DNA of 14,312 nucleotides from the NCBI GenBank assembly GCA_938041705.1, contig CALISP010000154.1:1-14312 (forward strand), read 5' to 3'. Made by a program: the position numbers and the translations under genes. The stretch comes from an uncultured Cocleimonas sp. (GTDB lineage Bacteria > Pseudomonadota > Gammaproteobacteria > Thiotrichales > Thiotrichaceae). The stretch's first letter is position 1, and each line of letters begins with the position of its first letter. Positions 1-8,314 of the stretch are shown here, piece by piece. The notes beneath the pieces were generated by a model. It had not been told where the DNA came from. It ran no database searches and worked only from the letters and a program-made list of their open reading frames with translations.

Positions 1-20
1 TAAAAATGATACTTTAAGCC

Positions 21-40
21 GTCAATTTTTACGTCAATTT
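21..40 (+). repeat. Direct repeat upstream of nqrA
   Basis: GTCAATTT occurs at 21-28 and again at 33-40, a 12-base period, about 47-66 bases before the nqrA start. Spaced direct repeats near a promoter can bind a regulator. No -35/-10 pair could be placed with confidence in the 86 bases available, and the true promoter may lie outside the window. Confidence 0.25.
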
Positions 41-86
41 CTTATTAATTTAACGGGCTCATTTTGAGAGTCGGAATATTATTTAA

Positions 87-1451
87 ATGAAAATTTCGAA
101 AGGCTTGGATATCGCTATTACTGGTGCTCCAGTTCAAATTATAGCTGATGACATAGAGTCAAAATCACCAGCTATTTCTACTGTTGCTGTAATTGGCACA
201 GATTACAATTTACTTCGACCTTCCATGCTTGTTGCCGTTGGTGACAAAGTTAAGTTAGGTCAAGCTCTGTATACAGACAAAAGTAATCCTGGGTTTAATT
301 ACACGTCTCCGGGTGCAGGAACGATTACACAAATAAATCGAGGGGCAAAGCGTGCTTTGTTGTCGATTGTTATACAGCTAGATGAAGATGAAGAGCATGT
401 TGAGCTACCTAAGTTCGATGAAAACGGATTAGATGCTTTGTCTGAAGCAGAGGCTCGTAATATTCTTCAAGAGTCAGGTGCTTGGACTGCAATTAGAACT
501 CGACCTTATAGTAAAACACCTGAAGTGGATCATGAACCAGCAGGTATTTTTGTCAAAGCTATCGATACTGATCCTTTATGCGCTTATCCTTCTGTAATTA
601 TTAGACACAAGACGCAAGCGTTTCAAGATGGACTCAAGGTATTAGCAAAACTAACCAGAGGAAAGGTTTATGTCTGCCAGCATGAAGAAGCTTCATTGCC
701 TGAATTACCAGAGACGAATGAAGGCACAGATAAAATTGTTACTAGAAAGTTTTCAGGTAAACATCCTGCTGGTCTAGTCGGAACCCATATTCATAATATT
801 CTGCCTGTTAGCGCAGAACGCAGTGTATGGCATTTAAACTATCAAGATGTTATTGCAATAGGAATGCTCTTTGCGACAGGCAAACGTTACTGTGACCGTA
901 TTATTGCCTTATCTGGTCCAATGGTAAAAGAGCCTAGATTAATCATTTCTCGGATGGGTGCTTCTACTAACGAAATCATAAAAGATCAGCTTAAACCTGG
1001 TGATGCACGTGTGATATCAGGTTCTATATTGAATGGTCAACACGCTTTGGGTACAAGAGCATATGTAGGTCGATTTGCTTTACAAGTAAGTGTTGTTTCC
1101 GAAGGTCAGCCACGTGAATTTTTACATTGGGTTAATCCTTTCTTACAACATTTCTCAATTATGAATGTTTTCCTAAAAAGGAAATCAGAATACAGTTTTA
1201 GTAGTTCTCAAAATGGAAGTCCTAGAGCGATGGTTCCTTTAGGAAATTACGAAGCAGTGATGCCTTTAGATATTTTGCCTACTCAATTACTACGTGCTTT
1301 ATTGATTCGGGATACAGAAATAGCTCAGAAATTAGGTTGTTTAGAATTGGATGAAGAGGATTTAGCTTTGTGTACTTTCGTTTGTCACAGTAAGTACGAA
1401 TATGGCCCTGCATTGCGCGCTTGCCTAGAAATTATTGAGAGGGAGGGCTAA
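87..1451 (+). CDS. nqrA: Na+-translocating NADH:quinone reductase subunit A
   Basis: Subunit A of the six-subunit Na+-NQR, the inner-membrane respiratory complex that passes electrons from NADH to ubiquinone and pumps Na+ outward. NqrA is a soluble cytoplasmic subunit that contributes to the quinone site together with NqrB. The 454-residue product is close to the family's usual length of about 446. The N-terminus (MKISKGLDIAITGAPVQ) matches the conserved 'KGLD..I.G.P' opening of NqrA, which fixes the start. No transmembrane segment is apparent, as expected. It is the first gene of the operon, and nqrB starts 2 bases after its stop. The start lacks a good Shine-Dalgarno sequence: the nearest purine-rich stretch, GAGAGTCGG, lies about 12-20 bases upstream. 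No convincing -35/-10 pair was seen in the 86 bases before it. Identification is secure from the sequence and the operon order. Confidence 0.97.
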   Translation: MKISKGLDIAITGAPVQIIADDIESKSPAISTVAVIGTDYNLLRPSMLVAVGDKVKLGQALYTDKSNPGFNYTSPGAGTITQINRGAKRALLSIVIQLDEDEEHVELPKFDENGLDALSEAEARNILQESGAWTAIRTRPYSKTPEVDHEPAGIFVKAIDTDPLCAYPSVIIRHKTQAFQDGLKVLAKLTRGKVYVCQHEEASLPELPETNEGTDKIVTRKFSGKHPAGLVGTHIHNILPVSAERSVWHLNYQDVIAIGMLFATGKRYCDRIIALSGPMVKEPRLIISRMGASTNEIIKDQLKPGDARVISGSILNGQHALGTRAYVGRFALQVSVVSEGQPREFLHWVNPFLQHFSIMNVFLKRKSEYSFSSSQNGSPRAMVPLGNYEAVMPLDILPTQLLRALLIRDTEIAQKLGCLELDEEDLALCTFVCHSKYEYGPALRACLEIIEREG

Positions 1452-1453
1452 TC

Positions 1454-2755
1454 ATGAGTGCTTCTAATAATCCAAATAACAAGTCACAAATCAAGAAAAC
1501 TAGTTTACTAAGAAAAACCTTGGATAACGCAGAACCACACTTTGCCAATGGCGGTAAATTTGAGCGTTTCTATGTGTTATTCGAGATGGTTGATACCTTA
1601 TTTTACAGCCCACCAAATACAACTGTTGGAGCGCCACATGTACGTGATGCTTTAGATTTGAAACGTGTTATGGGCTACGTTTGGTTAGCTACTTTTCCTG
1701 TGATGTTTATGGCCTGTTTCAATACAGGTTATCAGGCCAATTTAGCGATGGCGAGCATGGGTATCGAAACTACTGAAGGCCTTCGTGGTTGGTTTCTAAG
1801 TCCATTTGGTTATGATCCGTCTAGCTTCATGGCTAATTTCTTCCATGGCCTGACATTCTTCCTGCCAATTTACATGACTACCTTTATTGTCGGTGGCATT
1901 GTCGAAGCGACCTTCTCATTAGTTCGTGGTCATGAAATAAATGAGGGTTTCTTTGTCACCTCTATCCTTTACACGTTAACACTACCGCCAGATACACCTT
2001 TATGGATGGTAGCGATGGGAATCAGCTTCGGTATCATTATTGGTAAAGAAGTGTTTGGTGGAACAGGTAAAAACTTCTTAAATCCAGCATTAACGGGTCG
2101 AGCATTTTTGTATTTTGCTTACCCAGCTTCAATGTCAGGTGATGCTGTTTGGACTGCTGTGGATGGTTTTACCGGTGCTACAAACTTAAGTTTAGCCGCA
2201 GAGGGTGGTGTTAACTTAATTTTATCGCAGAGTACGTGGTTTGAATCTTTTATTGGTTTGATCCCAGGTTCCTTAGGTGAAACGTCAACTCTAGCAATAC
2301 TAACCGGTGGTGGAATCTTACTATTAACTAAAATTGCCTCATGGCGAATTGTGGTTGGAGTGATGCTTGGTATGGTTGCGACTAGTACTTTATTCAATCT
2401 TATCGGTAGTGATACTAATCCATTGTTTGGTATGCCTTGGTATTGGCATCTAGTATCTGGTGGTTTTGCTTTCGGTATGATGTTTATGGCTACTGACCCC
2501 GTTACAGCATCAATGACGAACCTTGGACGATGGTATTACGGTGCTTTAATAGGTTTCATGACGATTATTATTCGTGTCGTCAACCCAGCGTTTCCTGAAG
2601 GTATTATGTTGGCAATTTTATTCGCAAATATATTCTCTCCTTTGATTGACCATTTCGTGGTGCAGTCCAATGTAAAGCGTCGTCTTAAGCGATTCAAGCA
2701 AACTGAAATGCCTCAAAGTAATTCCAATCAAACTAAAGTCTCGGAGGATAATTAA
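1454..2755 (+). CDS. nqrB: Na+-NQR subunit B
   Basis: Large integral-membrane subunit of Na+-NQR. In the family it carries covalent FMN, riboflavin and part of the Na+ path and quinone site. The 433-residue protein has about ten hydrophobic membrane segments. The flavinylation motif is visible as DGFTGAT, with acceptor Thr243, matching the S/T-G-A-T motif of characterised NqrB. The stretch GKEVFGGTGKNFLNPALTGRAFLYFAYP is also typical of NqrB. It is somewhat longer than the usual length of about 412 because of a hydrophilic N-terminus and a polar Ser/Asn/Gln-rich C-terminal tail (about residues 412-433). A strong ribosome binding site (GGGAGGG, 1441-1447) lies within the end of nqrA. The acceptor threonine needs the flavin transferase ApbE, which is not encoded in this window. 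Confidence 0.97.
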   Translation: MSASNNPNNKSQIKKTSLLRKTLDNAEPHFANGGKFERFYVLFEMVDTLFYSPPNTTVGAPHVRDALDLKRVMGYVWLATFPVMFMACFNTGYQANLAMASMGIETTEGLRGWFLSPFGYDPSSFMANFFHGLTFFLPIYMTTFIVGGIVEATFSLVRGHEINEGFFVTSILYTLTLPPDTPLWMVAMGISFGIIIGKEVFGGTGKNFLNPALTGRAFLYFAYPASMSGDAVWTAVDGFTGATNLSLAAEGGVNLILSQSTWFESFIGLIPGSLGETSTLAILTGGGILLLTKIASWRIVVGVMLGMVATSTLFNLIGSDTNPLFGMPWYWHLVSGGFAFGMMFMATDPVTASMTNLGRWYYGALIGFMTIIIRVVNPAFPEGIMLAILFANIFSPLIDHFVVQSNVKRRLKRFKQTEMPQSNSNQTKVSEDN

Positions 2756-2756
2756 G

Positions 2757-3560
2757 ATGATTAAAAATATCCTTGCTCTTCCTAATGACAGTGTGAAAAA
2801 AACACTGACAGTAGCGTTCGCACTGTGTTTGGTTTGTTCTATTTTGGTTTCTGCAGCAGCAGTTGTACTTAAGCCAATGCAAGAAGCGAATAAGGCATTC
2901 GATAAAAAACGTAATATTTTACAGATTGCGGGCTTGATGGAAGAGGGTAAGTCAGTCGATGAGTTATATAAACAAATTGAAGCTCGCGTTATAGACACAA
3001 CAACGGGTGAGTATGTCGCTGATGTTGATCCACAAACTTATGATCAAAGAAAAGCTGCCAGTGACCCAAAGCAATTTATTCCTCTGAAAAAAGAACATGA
3101 TATTGCTTCAATTAAACGTCGTGCTAAATATACCTCTGTTTATTTAGTCAAAGGTTCTAATGATGAAATCAATTCAATTATATTGCCTGTTCATGGATAC
3201 GGTTTATGGTCGACTTTATATGGTTTCCTTGCACTAGAAGCTGATGCTAAAACAGTTGTTGGTTTAGGTTTTTATGAGCACGCAGAAACACCAGGTTTAG
3301 GTGGTGAAGTGGATAATCCTAATTGGCGAGCAAAGTGGGTCGGTAAGCAAGTGTATAACGACTCGGGTGATGTGATCATTAAAGTAATTAAAGGTGCGGT
3401 TGATTCGACAACGCCTAATGCTGAGTCGAAAGTAGACGGACTATCTGGTGCAACCTTAACATCTCGAGGTGTCGAGAACATGTTGCACTACTGGCTAGGT
3501 AAGCAAGGTTATGACAAGTACCTTAATAAATTACGAACTACAAAGGGAGAGAAATCATGA
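2757..3560 (+). CDS. nqrC: Na+-NQR subunit C
   Basis: Subunit C carries the second covalent FMN of Na+-NQR on a periplasmic domain anchored by an N-terminal helix. The 267-residue protein has one clear membrane segment at about residues 16-38 (TLTVAFALCLVCSILVSAA), followed by a hydrophilic domain. The flavin attachment motif is DGLSGATLTSRG, with acceptor Thr233. The preceding HAETPGLGGEVDNPNWRAKWVGK stretch is characteristic of NqrC and FMN-binding domains. The start is supported by GGAGG at 2743-2747. The stop codon overlaps the nqrD start in an ATGA arrangement (4-base overlap), which suggests translational coupling. Length and motifs match the family, and no anomaly was seen. Confidence 0.97.
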   Translation: MIKNILALPNDSVKKTLTVAFALCLVCSILVSAAAVVLKPMQEANKAFDKKRNILQIAGLMEEGKSVDELYKQIEARVIDTTTGEYVADVDPQTYDQRKAASDPKQFIPLKKEHDIASIKRRAKYTSVYLVKGSNDEINSIILPVHGYGLWSTLYGFLALEADAKTVVGLGFYEHAETPGLGGEVDNPNWRAKWVGKQVYNDSGDVIIKVIKGAVDSTTPNAESKVDGLSGATLTSRGVENMLHYWLGKQGYDKYLNKLRTTKGEKS

Positions 3561-4231
3561 ACCCTGAAACTAAAAAAACCTTAATTGATCCTTTAATTAA
3601 TCAAAACCCTATTACGTTACAAATATTAGGTATTTGTTCGGCATTGGCTGTTACAACTTCGGTTAAAACAGCATTACTGATGTCAGTAGCTCTTACTGTG
3701 GTTACAGCTTGTTCAGGCGCTTCTATTAGTGCAGTGCGTAACCATATTCCCGGTAGTATTCGTATTATTGTGCAAATGACAATAATTGCCTCGTTAGTGA
3801 TTGTGGTTGATCAGTTACTCAAAGCCTTTGCTTACGATACTTCAAAACAACTATCGGTATTTGTCGGGCTTATTATTACCAACTGTATTGTTATGGGTCG
3901 TGCTGAAGCATTCGCTATGAAAAATGGGGTTAAAGCTAGTTTTATCGATGGCTTGGGTAATGGTTTAGGGTACAGCCTTATTCTTATAATCATTGCGATT
4001 TTCAGAGAGTTGTTTGGTGCAGGATCCTTATTAGGTTATGAAATCCTGCCACTTACTACTGATGGTGGTTGGTATCAATCTAACGGCATGATGTTATTAC
4101 CACCTAGCGCATTCTTTATCATTGGAATAGCTATTTGGATTATTCGTACATGGAAGCCAGAGCAAAATGAAGCGCCAGATTTTAAGATTCATGAATCACA
4201 TTTACATACTAGCGCTCCGGAGAACCACTAA
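3557..4231 (+). CDS. nqrD: Na+-NQR subunit D
   Basis: Integral-membrane subunit D. Together with NqrE it forms the pseudo-symmetric core that holds a [2Fe-2S] cluster inside the membrane on the electron path from NqrF to NqrC. The 224-residue product has about six hydrophobic helices. The two conserved cysteines of the family are present: Cys27 in LQILGICSALAVT and Cys110 in LIITNCIVMGRAEAFA. A hydrophilic C-terminal tail of about 25 residues (from about residue 200) makes it slightly longer than the usual length of about 210. The ATG overlaps the nqrC stop by 4 bases and is preceded by GGGAGAG. The neighbouring nqrE overlaps its stop by one base. Orientation within the operon and the cysteine motifs separate it from RnfE/RsxE paralogues. 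Confidence 0.96.
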   Translation: MNPETKKTLIDPLINQNPITLQILGICSALAVTTSVKTALLMSVALTVVTACSGASISAVRNHIPGSIRIIVQMTIIASLVIVVDQLLKAFAYDTSKQLSVFVGLIITNCIVMGRAEAFAMKNGVKASFIDGLGNGLGYSLILIIIAIFRELFGAGSLLGYEILPLTTDGGWYQSNGMMLLPPSAFFIIGIAIWIIRTWKPEQNEAPDFKIHESHLHTSAPENH

Positions 4232-4827
4232 TGGAAGATCTAATCAGCCTAGCGGTTAAAGCGATATTTGTAGAGAACTTAGCACTCTCATTCTTTTTGG
4301 GTATGTGTACTTTCTTAGCACTATCTAAAAAAATTGAAACAGCGATTGGTTTGGGTATTGCAGTTGTAGTTGTTCAAGCTATTACGGTCCCTGTAAATAA
4401 TCTGATTCTTAATTACTTATTAAAAGAAAATGCGATCTTAGAAGGCGTAGATTTAACCTTCTTAGGTCTGATTTGTTATATAGGCGTAATTGCCGCAATG
4501 GTGCAAATTCTTGAGATGGTTTTAGATAAATACCTACCTAGCTTGTACAACGCATTAGGTGTGTTTCTGCCATTAATTACGGTTAACTGTGCGATTTTAG
4601 GTGGCTCATTATTTATGGTTGAACGCGATTACACGTTTGTAGAAAGTACCGTTTACGGAATTTCCAGTGGCGTCGGTTGGGCACTAGCAATTGTGGCATT
4701 AGCCGGAGTTCGAGAGAAACTAAAATACAGTGATATTCCAGAGGGCTTACAAGGTCTAGGGATTACATTTATTACGGTTGGTTTGATGTCTTTGGGCTTT
4801 ATGGCCTTCTCTGGCATCCAGTTATAA
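4231..4827 (+). CDS. nqrE: Na+-NQR subunit E
   Basis: Integral-membrane subunit E, partner of NqrD. The 198-residue protein is almost entirely hydrophobic with six predicted helices, the family's standard size. The cluster-binding cysteines are visible at Cys26 (FFLGMCTFLALSKK) and Cys120 (LITVNCAILGG), the same numbering as the Vibrio cholerae protein. The MEDLISLAVKAIFVENLALSFFLGMC N-terminus is near-canonical and fixes the start. The ATG shares one base with the nqrD TAA stop (TAATG), and CCGGAGAA just upstream can serve as ribosome binding site. RnfA/RsxA is the related paralogue. The position between nqrD and nqrF makes NqrE the correct call. Confidence 0.97.
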   Translation: MEDLISLAVKAIFVENLALSFFLGMCTFLALSKKIETAIGLGIAVVVVQAITVPVNNLILNYLLKENAILEGVDLTFLGLICYIGVIAAMVQILEMVLDKYLPSLYNALGVFLPLITVNCAILGGSLFMVERDYTFVESTVYGISSGVGWALAIVALAGVREKLKYSDIPEGLQGLGITFITVGLMSLGFMAFSGIQL

Positions 4828-4845
4828 TTAAAAAAGTATACTAAT

Positions 4846-6069
4846 ATGACAATTCAAATTTTATTGGGTATTTTCCTGTTCACAAGCATCGTTTTGAGCT
4901 TAGTGTTCATTATTCTTTTCGCGCGTTCAAAATTAGTAGCTAGTGGTAACGTTACACTGACTATTAATAAAGAGCGTGAGATTTCTGTTCCTGTTGGTTC
5001 TAAGCTTTTAAATTCACTAGCAGATAGCGGTTTATTCATTGCTTCTGCTTGTGGCGGTGGTGGTACTTGCGCCCAGTGTAAAGTGAAAATCAGTGAGGGT
5101 GGCGGTAGTTTGCTTCCTGCAGAAGAATCACACATCAATCGTCGCGAAGCTTCTCAAGGTGATCGCTTGGCCTGTCAGGTAAGTGTAAAACAAGACATGG
5201 TGATCGAAGTGCCGGAAGAAGTTTTCGGTGTTAAGAAATGGATGTGTAAGGTTAGATCTAATAACAATGTTGCTACGTTTATTAAAGAGTTAGTGATAGA
5301 ACTTCCGGAAGGTGAAGATGTTAATTTCCGAGCAGGTGGTTATATTCAAATTGAATGTCCTTCATACGATATAAAATATTCAGACTTTGATATTCAAGAA
5401 GAATACCGTGGGGATTGGGATAACTTTAAACTTTGGGAGATTGAAGCAAAAACTAAAGAACCCGCACTAAGAGCTTACTCAATGGCTAACTATCCTGAGG
5501 AGAAAGGCATTATTATGCTGAATGTACGTATTGCAACTCCACCTCCTGGTAGAAAAGATGTACCTGCAGGCGTTATGTCATCGTATATTTTTGACTTAAA
5601 AGCAGGAGATGAAGTATTAATCTCTGGACCATTCGGTGAGTTTTTCGCGAAAGAAACTGAATCTGAGATGGTTTTTGTTGGTGGTGGAGCAGGAATGGCT
5701 CCGATGCGTTCACACATCTTTGACCAATTAGGTCGTTTAGCTTCTAAGCGTAAAATCAGTTTTTGGTATGGAGCAAGAAGTCTTCGTGAGGCCTTTTATG
5801 TTGATGATTTTAATAAGCTAGCAGCAGAGCATGATAATTTTGAGTGGCATTTAGCTTTATCAGAACCACAGCCTGAAGATAATTGGGAAGGATATACAGG
5901 ATTTGTACATAACGTGCTGTATGAAAACTATCTTAAAGATCACCCAGCACCAGAAGACTGTGAGTTCTATATGTGTGGCCCACCAATGATGAATACTGCT
6001 GTGGTTGATTTGCTTGATGATCTTGGTGTAGAAGAAGATAACGTTCTTCTCGATGATTTTGGTGGATAA
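4846..6069 (+). CDS. nqrF: Na+-NQR subunit F (NADH-oxidising, FAD and 2Fe-2S)
   Basis: Electron-input subunit. It oxidises NADH with FAD and passes electrons through a ferredoxin-type [2Fe-2S] cluster. The 407-residue protein has an N-terminal membrane anchor (about residues 3-26). A plant-type ferredoxin domain follows with the ligands Cys69, Cys75, Cys78 and Cys110 (SACGGGGTCAQC ... RLACQV). The flavin motif R-x-Y-S is at Arg209-Tyr211-Ser212, the nucleotide-binding loop GGGAGMAP at 279-286, and the C-terminal YMCGPP at 375-380 includes Cys377 near the nicotinamide site. Length equals the family norm. The N-terminus aligns with characterised NqrF, but no Shine-Dalgarno is visible in the 18-base gap after nqrE. 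Instead a perfect AGTATACT palindrome (4835-4842) lies directly before the start. Confidence 0.98.
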   Translation: MTIQILLGIFLFTSIVLSLVFIILFARSKLVASGNVTLTINKEREISVPVGSKLLNSLADSGLFIASACGGGGTCAQCKVKISEGGGSLLPAEESHINRREASQGDRLACQVSVKQDMVIEVPEEVFGVKKWMCKVRSNNNVATFIKELVIELPEGEDVNFRAGGYIQIECPSYDIKYSDFDIQEEYRGDWDNFKLWEIEAKTKEPALRAYSMANYPEEKGIIMLNVRIATPPPGRKDVPAGVMSSYIFDLKAGDEVLISGPFGEFFAKETESEMVFVGGGAGMAPMRSHIFDQLGRLASKRKISFWYGARSLREAFYVDDFNKLAAEHDNFEWHLALSEPQPEDNWEGYTGFVHNVLYENYLKDHPAPEDCEFYMCGPPMMNTAVVDLLDDLGVEEDNVLLDDFGG

Positions 6070-6104
6070 TTAGGCTATTTGGCTTAAAGAATTAGGACAA
6101 TATT

Positions 6105-6383
6105 ATGCAATTATTTTTATTTTCTTTTGTCGCTTTGCTACTCGCATTTTTCGGGATGGCGCTTGGCGTTATTTTGAGTAATAAAGAATTGAAAGGTAGT
6201 TGCGGTGGTCTTTCAAATATTCCAGGTATGAAGAGTGATTGCAGTTGTTCTTCTCCTTGTGAAAAACGTAAAGCTCAAATGGAAAAAGAACAACTCTCTG
6301 ATAGTTCTTCTAGTAATAATGAAGAAACTTTTGGGGATTACGCCAAAATTAATATAGATAAGTTGAGAACTGGTAATAAGTAG
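6105..6383 (+). CDS. nqrM: Na+-NQR maturation factor NqrM
   Basis: Small membrane-anchored protein required to assemble Na+-NQR, proposed in the family to deliver iron for the cluster shared by NqrD and NqrE. The 92-residue product has one N-terminal hydrophobic helix (about residues 2-24), then a cysteine cluster at Cys33, Cys46, Cys48 and Cys52 (GSCGGLSNIPGMKSDCSCSSPC). A charged, Ser/Asn-rich C-terminus ends it. The cysteine pattern and position 35 bases after nqrF match NqrM (formerly DUF539). AGGA about nine bases upstream supports the start. In Vibrio an apbE gene commonly sits between nqrF and nqrM. Here it is absent. Confidence 0.93.
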   Translation: MQLFLFSFVALLLAFFGMALGVILSNKELKGSCGGLSNIPGMKSDCSCSSPCEKRKAQMEKEQLSDSSSSNNEETFGDYAKINIDKLRTGNK

Positions 6384-6440
6384 ACTACGCTAAACTATTG
6401 AACAATTATTTTAATAAAATCAGCACCCGAGAGGATTAGC

Positions 6441-6845
6441 ATGGCTACGAGTGAATCACTGCACGTTCGTTATCATATGGATCGAAATTTCATTAAACTG
6501 AAACCAGACCAAGAAATAAGAGAAGTGATAACGCTATTCAATAAGCATCATATCTTTGGTGCTCCGGTCGTGGACGATATTGGTAATTTGGTAGGCATGA
6601 TTTCGGGCAGTGATTGTATTCATGCCGCTATCGAAGCAAATTTTAATGAATCTTTTCATTCTCATGTAAAAGATTATATGAAGCCAGACGTGAGAACGGT
6701 AGATGCTGATTACAGCGTGTTTTTCGTAGCTAAGATGTTTATTGACGATCCGTATCGTCGTTACCCTGTAATAGAAAACGATCATATCGTTGGTATGATA
6801 GGGCGTGAAGATATTTTAAAAGCGCTTGAGAAACATTTGAAATAA
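6441..6845 (+). CDS. Tandem CBS-domain protein
   Basis: A 134-residue soluble protein made of two CBS domains, at about residues 8-66 (MDRNFIKLKPDQEIREVITLF ... VVDDIGNLVGMISGSD) and 73-132 (VKDYMKPDVRTVDADYSVFFVA ... VIENDHIVGMIGREDI). Such pairs fold into a Bateman module that usually binds adenosine nucleotides and regulates a partner. No catalytic domain is attached, so the target is unknown. It follows nqrM by 57 bases with no terminator between them, and has a good ribosome binding site (GAGAGGAT, about 6427-6434). It may therefore be co-transcribed with nqr, and an energy-sensing role connected to respiration is a guess. The bidirectional hairpin right after its stop would end the transcript. 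Confidence 0.85.
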   Translation: MATSESLHVRYHMDRNFIKLKPDQEIREVITLFNKHHIFGAPVVDDIGNLVGMISGSDCIHAAIEANFNESFHSHVKDYMKPDVRTVDADYSVFFVAKMFIDDPYRRYPVIENDHIVGMIGREDILKALEKHLK

Positions 6846-6873
6846 GCCGTTATATCTAACATTATCAAATCTT

Positions 6874-6929
6874 AAAAAAGACACCCCCCATCTTTTTAAC
6901 TTTTTCCAAAAAAGTGGGAGGTGTCTTTT
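6874..6929. terminator. Bidirectional terminator between the CBS gene and tyrS (inverted repeat pair)
   Basis: A long imperfect hairpin lies between convergent genes. The left arm, about 6876-6896, reads GACACCCCCCATCTTTTT after an A-run. The right arm, about 6909-6929, reads AAAAAGTGGGAGGTGTC followed by TTTT. The arms pair over about 20 bp with one mismatch and one bulged T, around a loop of roughly 12 bases. The A-run on the left and T-run on the right mean that either strand would give a GC-rich stem followed by U residues. It would serve both the nqr/CBS transcript and the tyrS transcript. Each arm is also a copy of the dispersed repeat described elsewhere in this annotation. Confidence 0.8.
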
Positions 6930-6963
6930 ATATTGTATTAACTGTTATGTTTTGAAATGGAAC

Positions 6964-8277
6964 CTATACTAATTCAAGCACGTAGTAATTTTTCTTACCT
7001 TTCTGCAACAATACAAATTTATCATTAATAAGATCAGCAGATGTTAATTGATAATCTTCGCCAACCTTCTCTTTATTCACTGAAATCGAGTTTTCTTTTA
7101 AGGCTCTTCGAGCTTCTCCATTTGATTTCAAAAATTCCGTATCTGTAGCTAGTGCAGCAATAATATCCATGCCATCAGCAAATGCTGATTTTGAAACCTC
7201 AGCATGAGGAACGCCATCAAATACATCAAGGAAAGTTTGATCATCTAATTGTTTTAGGTCATCACTAGTAGATTTGCCAAATAAAATACCACTGGCTTTA
7301 ATCGCTTTTTCTAGTTCTGCTTCAGAATGCACCATTGCGGTAATTTCACTCGCTAAGCGTTTCTGCAAGACTCTTAAATGAGGGGCTTCACTGTGTTCTG
7401 CTATGAGCGCATTGATTTCATCTTTAGCCAAGAAAGTGAAGATACGAATAAAGTTCTCACTATCTGCATCCGCTGAATTAAGCCAGTATTGATAGAACTT
7501 GTAGGGAGATGTGTATTTGGCATCTAACCAAACATTTCCACCTTCACTTTTACCAAACTTTGAACCATCAGCTTTAGTAATTAATGGGCAAGTAATTGCA
7601 TAAGCTTTGCCACGACCGATTCTACGAACTAATTCTGTACCCGTCGTGATATTTCCCCATTGATCACTGCCACCCATTTGTAATGTGCAGTTATTCTCTT
7701 GAAAAAGATGTAAGAAGTCATAGCCTTGAACGAGCTGATAAGTGAACTCAGTAAAGCTCATACCTTCAGAGCCACCGCTATCAGCAATATCATCACCCGG
7801 TTTGATACGATTCTTAACCGAATCTTTAGCCATCATGTAATTAACAGTGATGTGCTTACCAACGTCTCGGATAAATTCTAAAAAGGAAAAGTCTTTCATC
7901 CAATCGTAGTTGTTTACTAATACTGCACCATTTTCGGTGCTCGCGCTAAAATCAAGGAAATGTCCTAACTGTTTTTTTATCGCTTCTTGATTGTGTCGTA
8001 GGGTTTCTTCATCAAGTAAATTACGCTCAGCAGATTTCCCTGAAGGATCACCGATCATGCCCGTAGCACCGCCAACTAACGCGACTGGTTTATGTCCACA
8101 GCGTTGAAAATGAGCAAGCAACATTATGGGAACAAGATTGCCAATATGTAAGGAATCTGCCGTGGGATCAAAGCCAACATAAGCTGATCGCATTGCTTCT
8201 TGTAAATGCTCTTCGGCGCCAGGCATATGGTCGTGAATCATTCCGCGCCATGTTAGTTCTTGAATAAAATTGTTCAT
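6964..8277 (-). CDS. tyrS: Tyrosyl-tRNA synthetase
   Basis: Class I aminoacyl-tRNA synthetase that charges tRNA-Tyr. The 437-residue protein resembles E. coli TyrS (424 residues) throughout. The HIGH-type signature is HIGN at residues 44-47 within YVGFDPTADSLHIGNLVP. The KMSKS-type signature is KFGKS at 240-244. SDQWGNITTG and LVGGATGMIGDPSGKSAERN are also diagnostic. An RNA-binding S4-like domain occupies about residues 370-430. It is transcribed away from yciI and toward the CBS gene, sharing the 6874-6929 terminator. No strong Shine-Dalgarno is seen before the ATG. A TATAAT box about 38 bases upstream suggests a short leader. No T-box or long attenuator-type leader is present. Confidence 0.98.
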   Translation of the reverse strand: MNNFIQELTWRGMIHDHMPGAEEHLQEAMRSAYVGFDPTADSLHIGNLVPIMLLAHFQRCGHKPVALVGGATGMIGDPSGKSAERNLLDEETLRHNQEAIKKQLGHFLDFSASTENGAVLVNNYDWMKDFSFLEFIRDVGKHITVNYMMAKDSVKNRIKPGDDIADSGGSEGMSFTEFTYQLVQGYDFLHLFQENNCTLQMGGSDQWGNITTGTELVRRIGRGKAYAITCPLITKADGSKFGKSEGGNVWLDAKYTSPYKFYQYWLNSADADSENFIRIFTFLAKDEINALIAEHSEAPHLRVLQKRLASEITAMVHSEAELEKAIKASGILFGKSTSDDLKQLDDQTFLDVFDGVPHAEVSKSAFADGMDIIAALATDTEFLKSNGEARRALKENSISVNKEKVGEDYQLTSADLINDKFVLLQKGKKNYYVLELV

Positions 8278-8286
8278 ATTAAAGTT

Positions 8287-8296
8287 GATAGCTATC
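8287..8296. repeat. Perfect palindrome GATAGCTATC just upstream of tyrS
   Basis: A perfect 10-bp palindrome 9 bases before the tyrS start codon, inside the predicted short 5' leader. It could be an operator, or could partly occlude the ribosome binding region. With no unpaired loop it cannot form a good RNA hairpin. It could equally be chance in A+T-rich DNA. Confidence 0.3.
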
Positions 8297-8314
8297 TAAT
8301 TTTTAATGTGAGGC

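Noticed and set aside
2618..2998. 126-codon open frame on the minus strand across the nqrB-nqrC junction
   Set aside because: It is antisense to two well-supported genes, spans their junction, and its translation resembles no family. It is a shadow frame.
3557..4827. Rnf/Rsx paralogues in place of NqrD and NqrE
   Set aside because: The operon contains NqrA and NqrF, which Rnf lacks, and the gene order is canonical nqrABCDEF.
6398..6420. TTGAAC ... TAAAAT as a promoter for the CBS gene
   Set aside because: The spacing is only 11 bases, too short for sigma-70. Read-through from nqrM is the simpler explanation.
6964..8277. T-box or tyrosine attenuator controlling tyrS
   Set aside because: The probable leader is only about 30 bases, with no specifier structure or terminator. 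Only a small palindrome is present.
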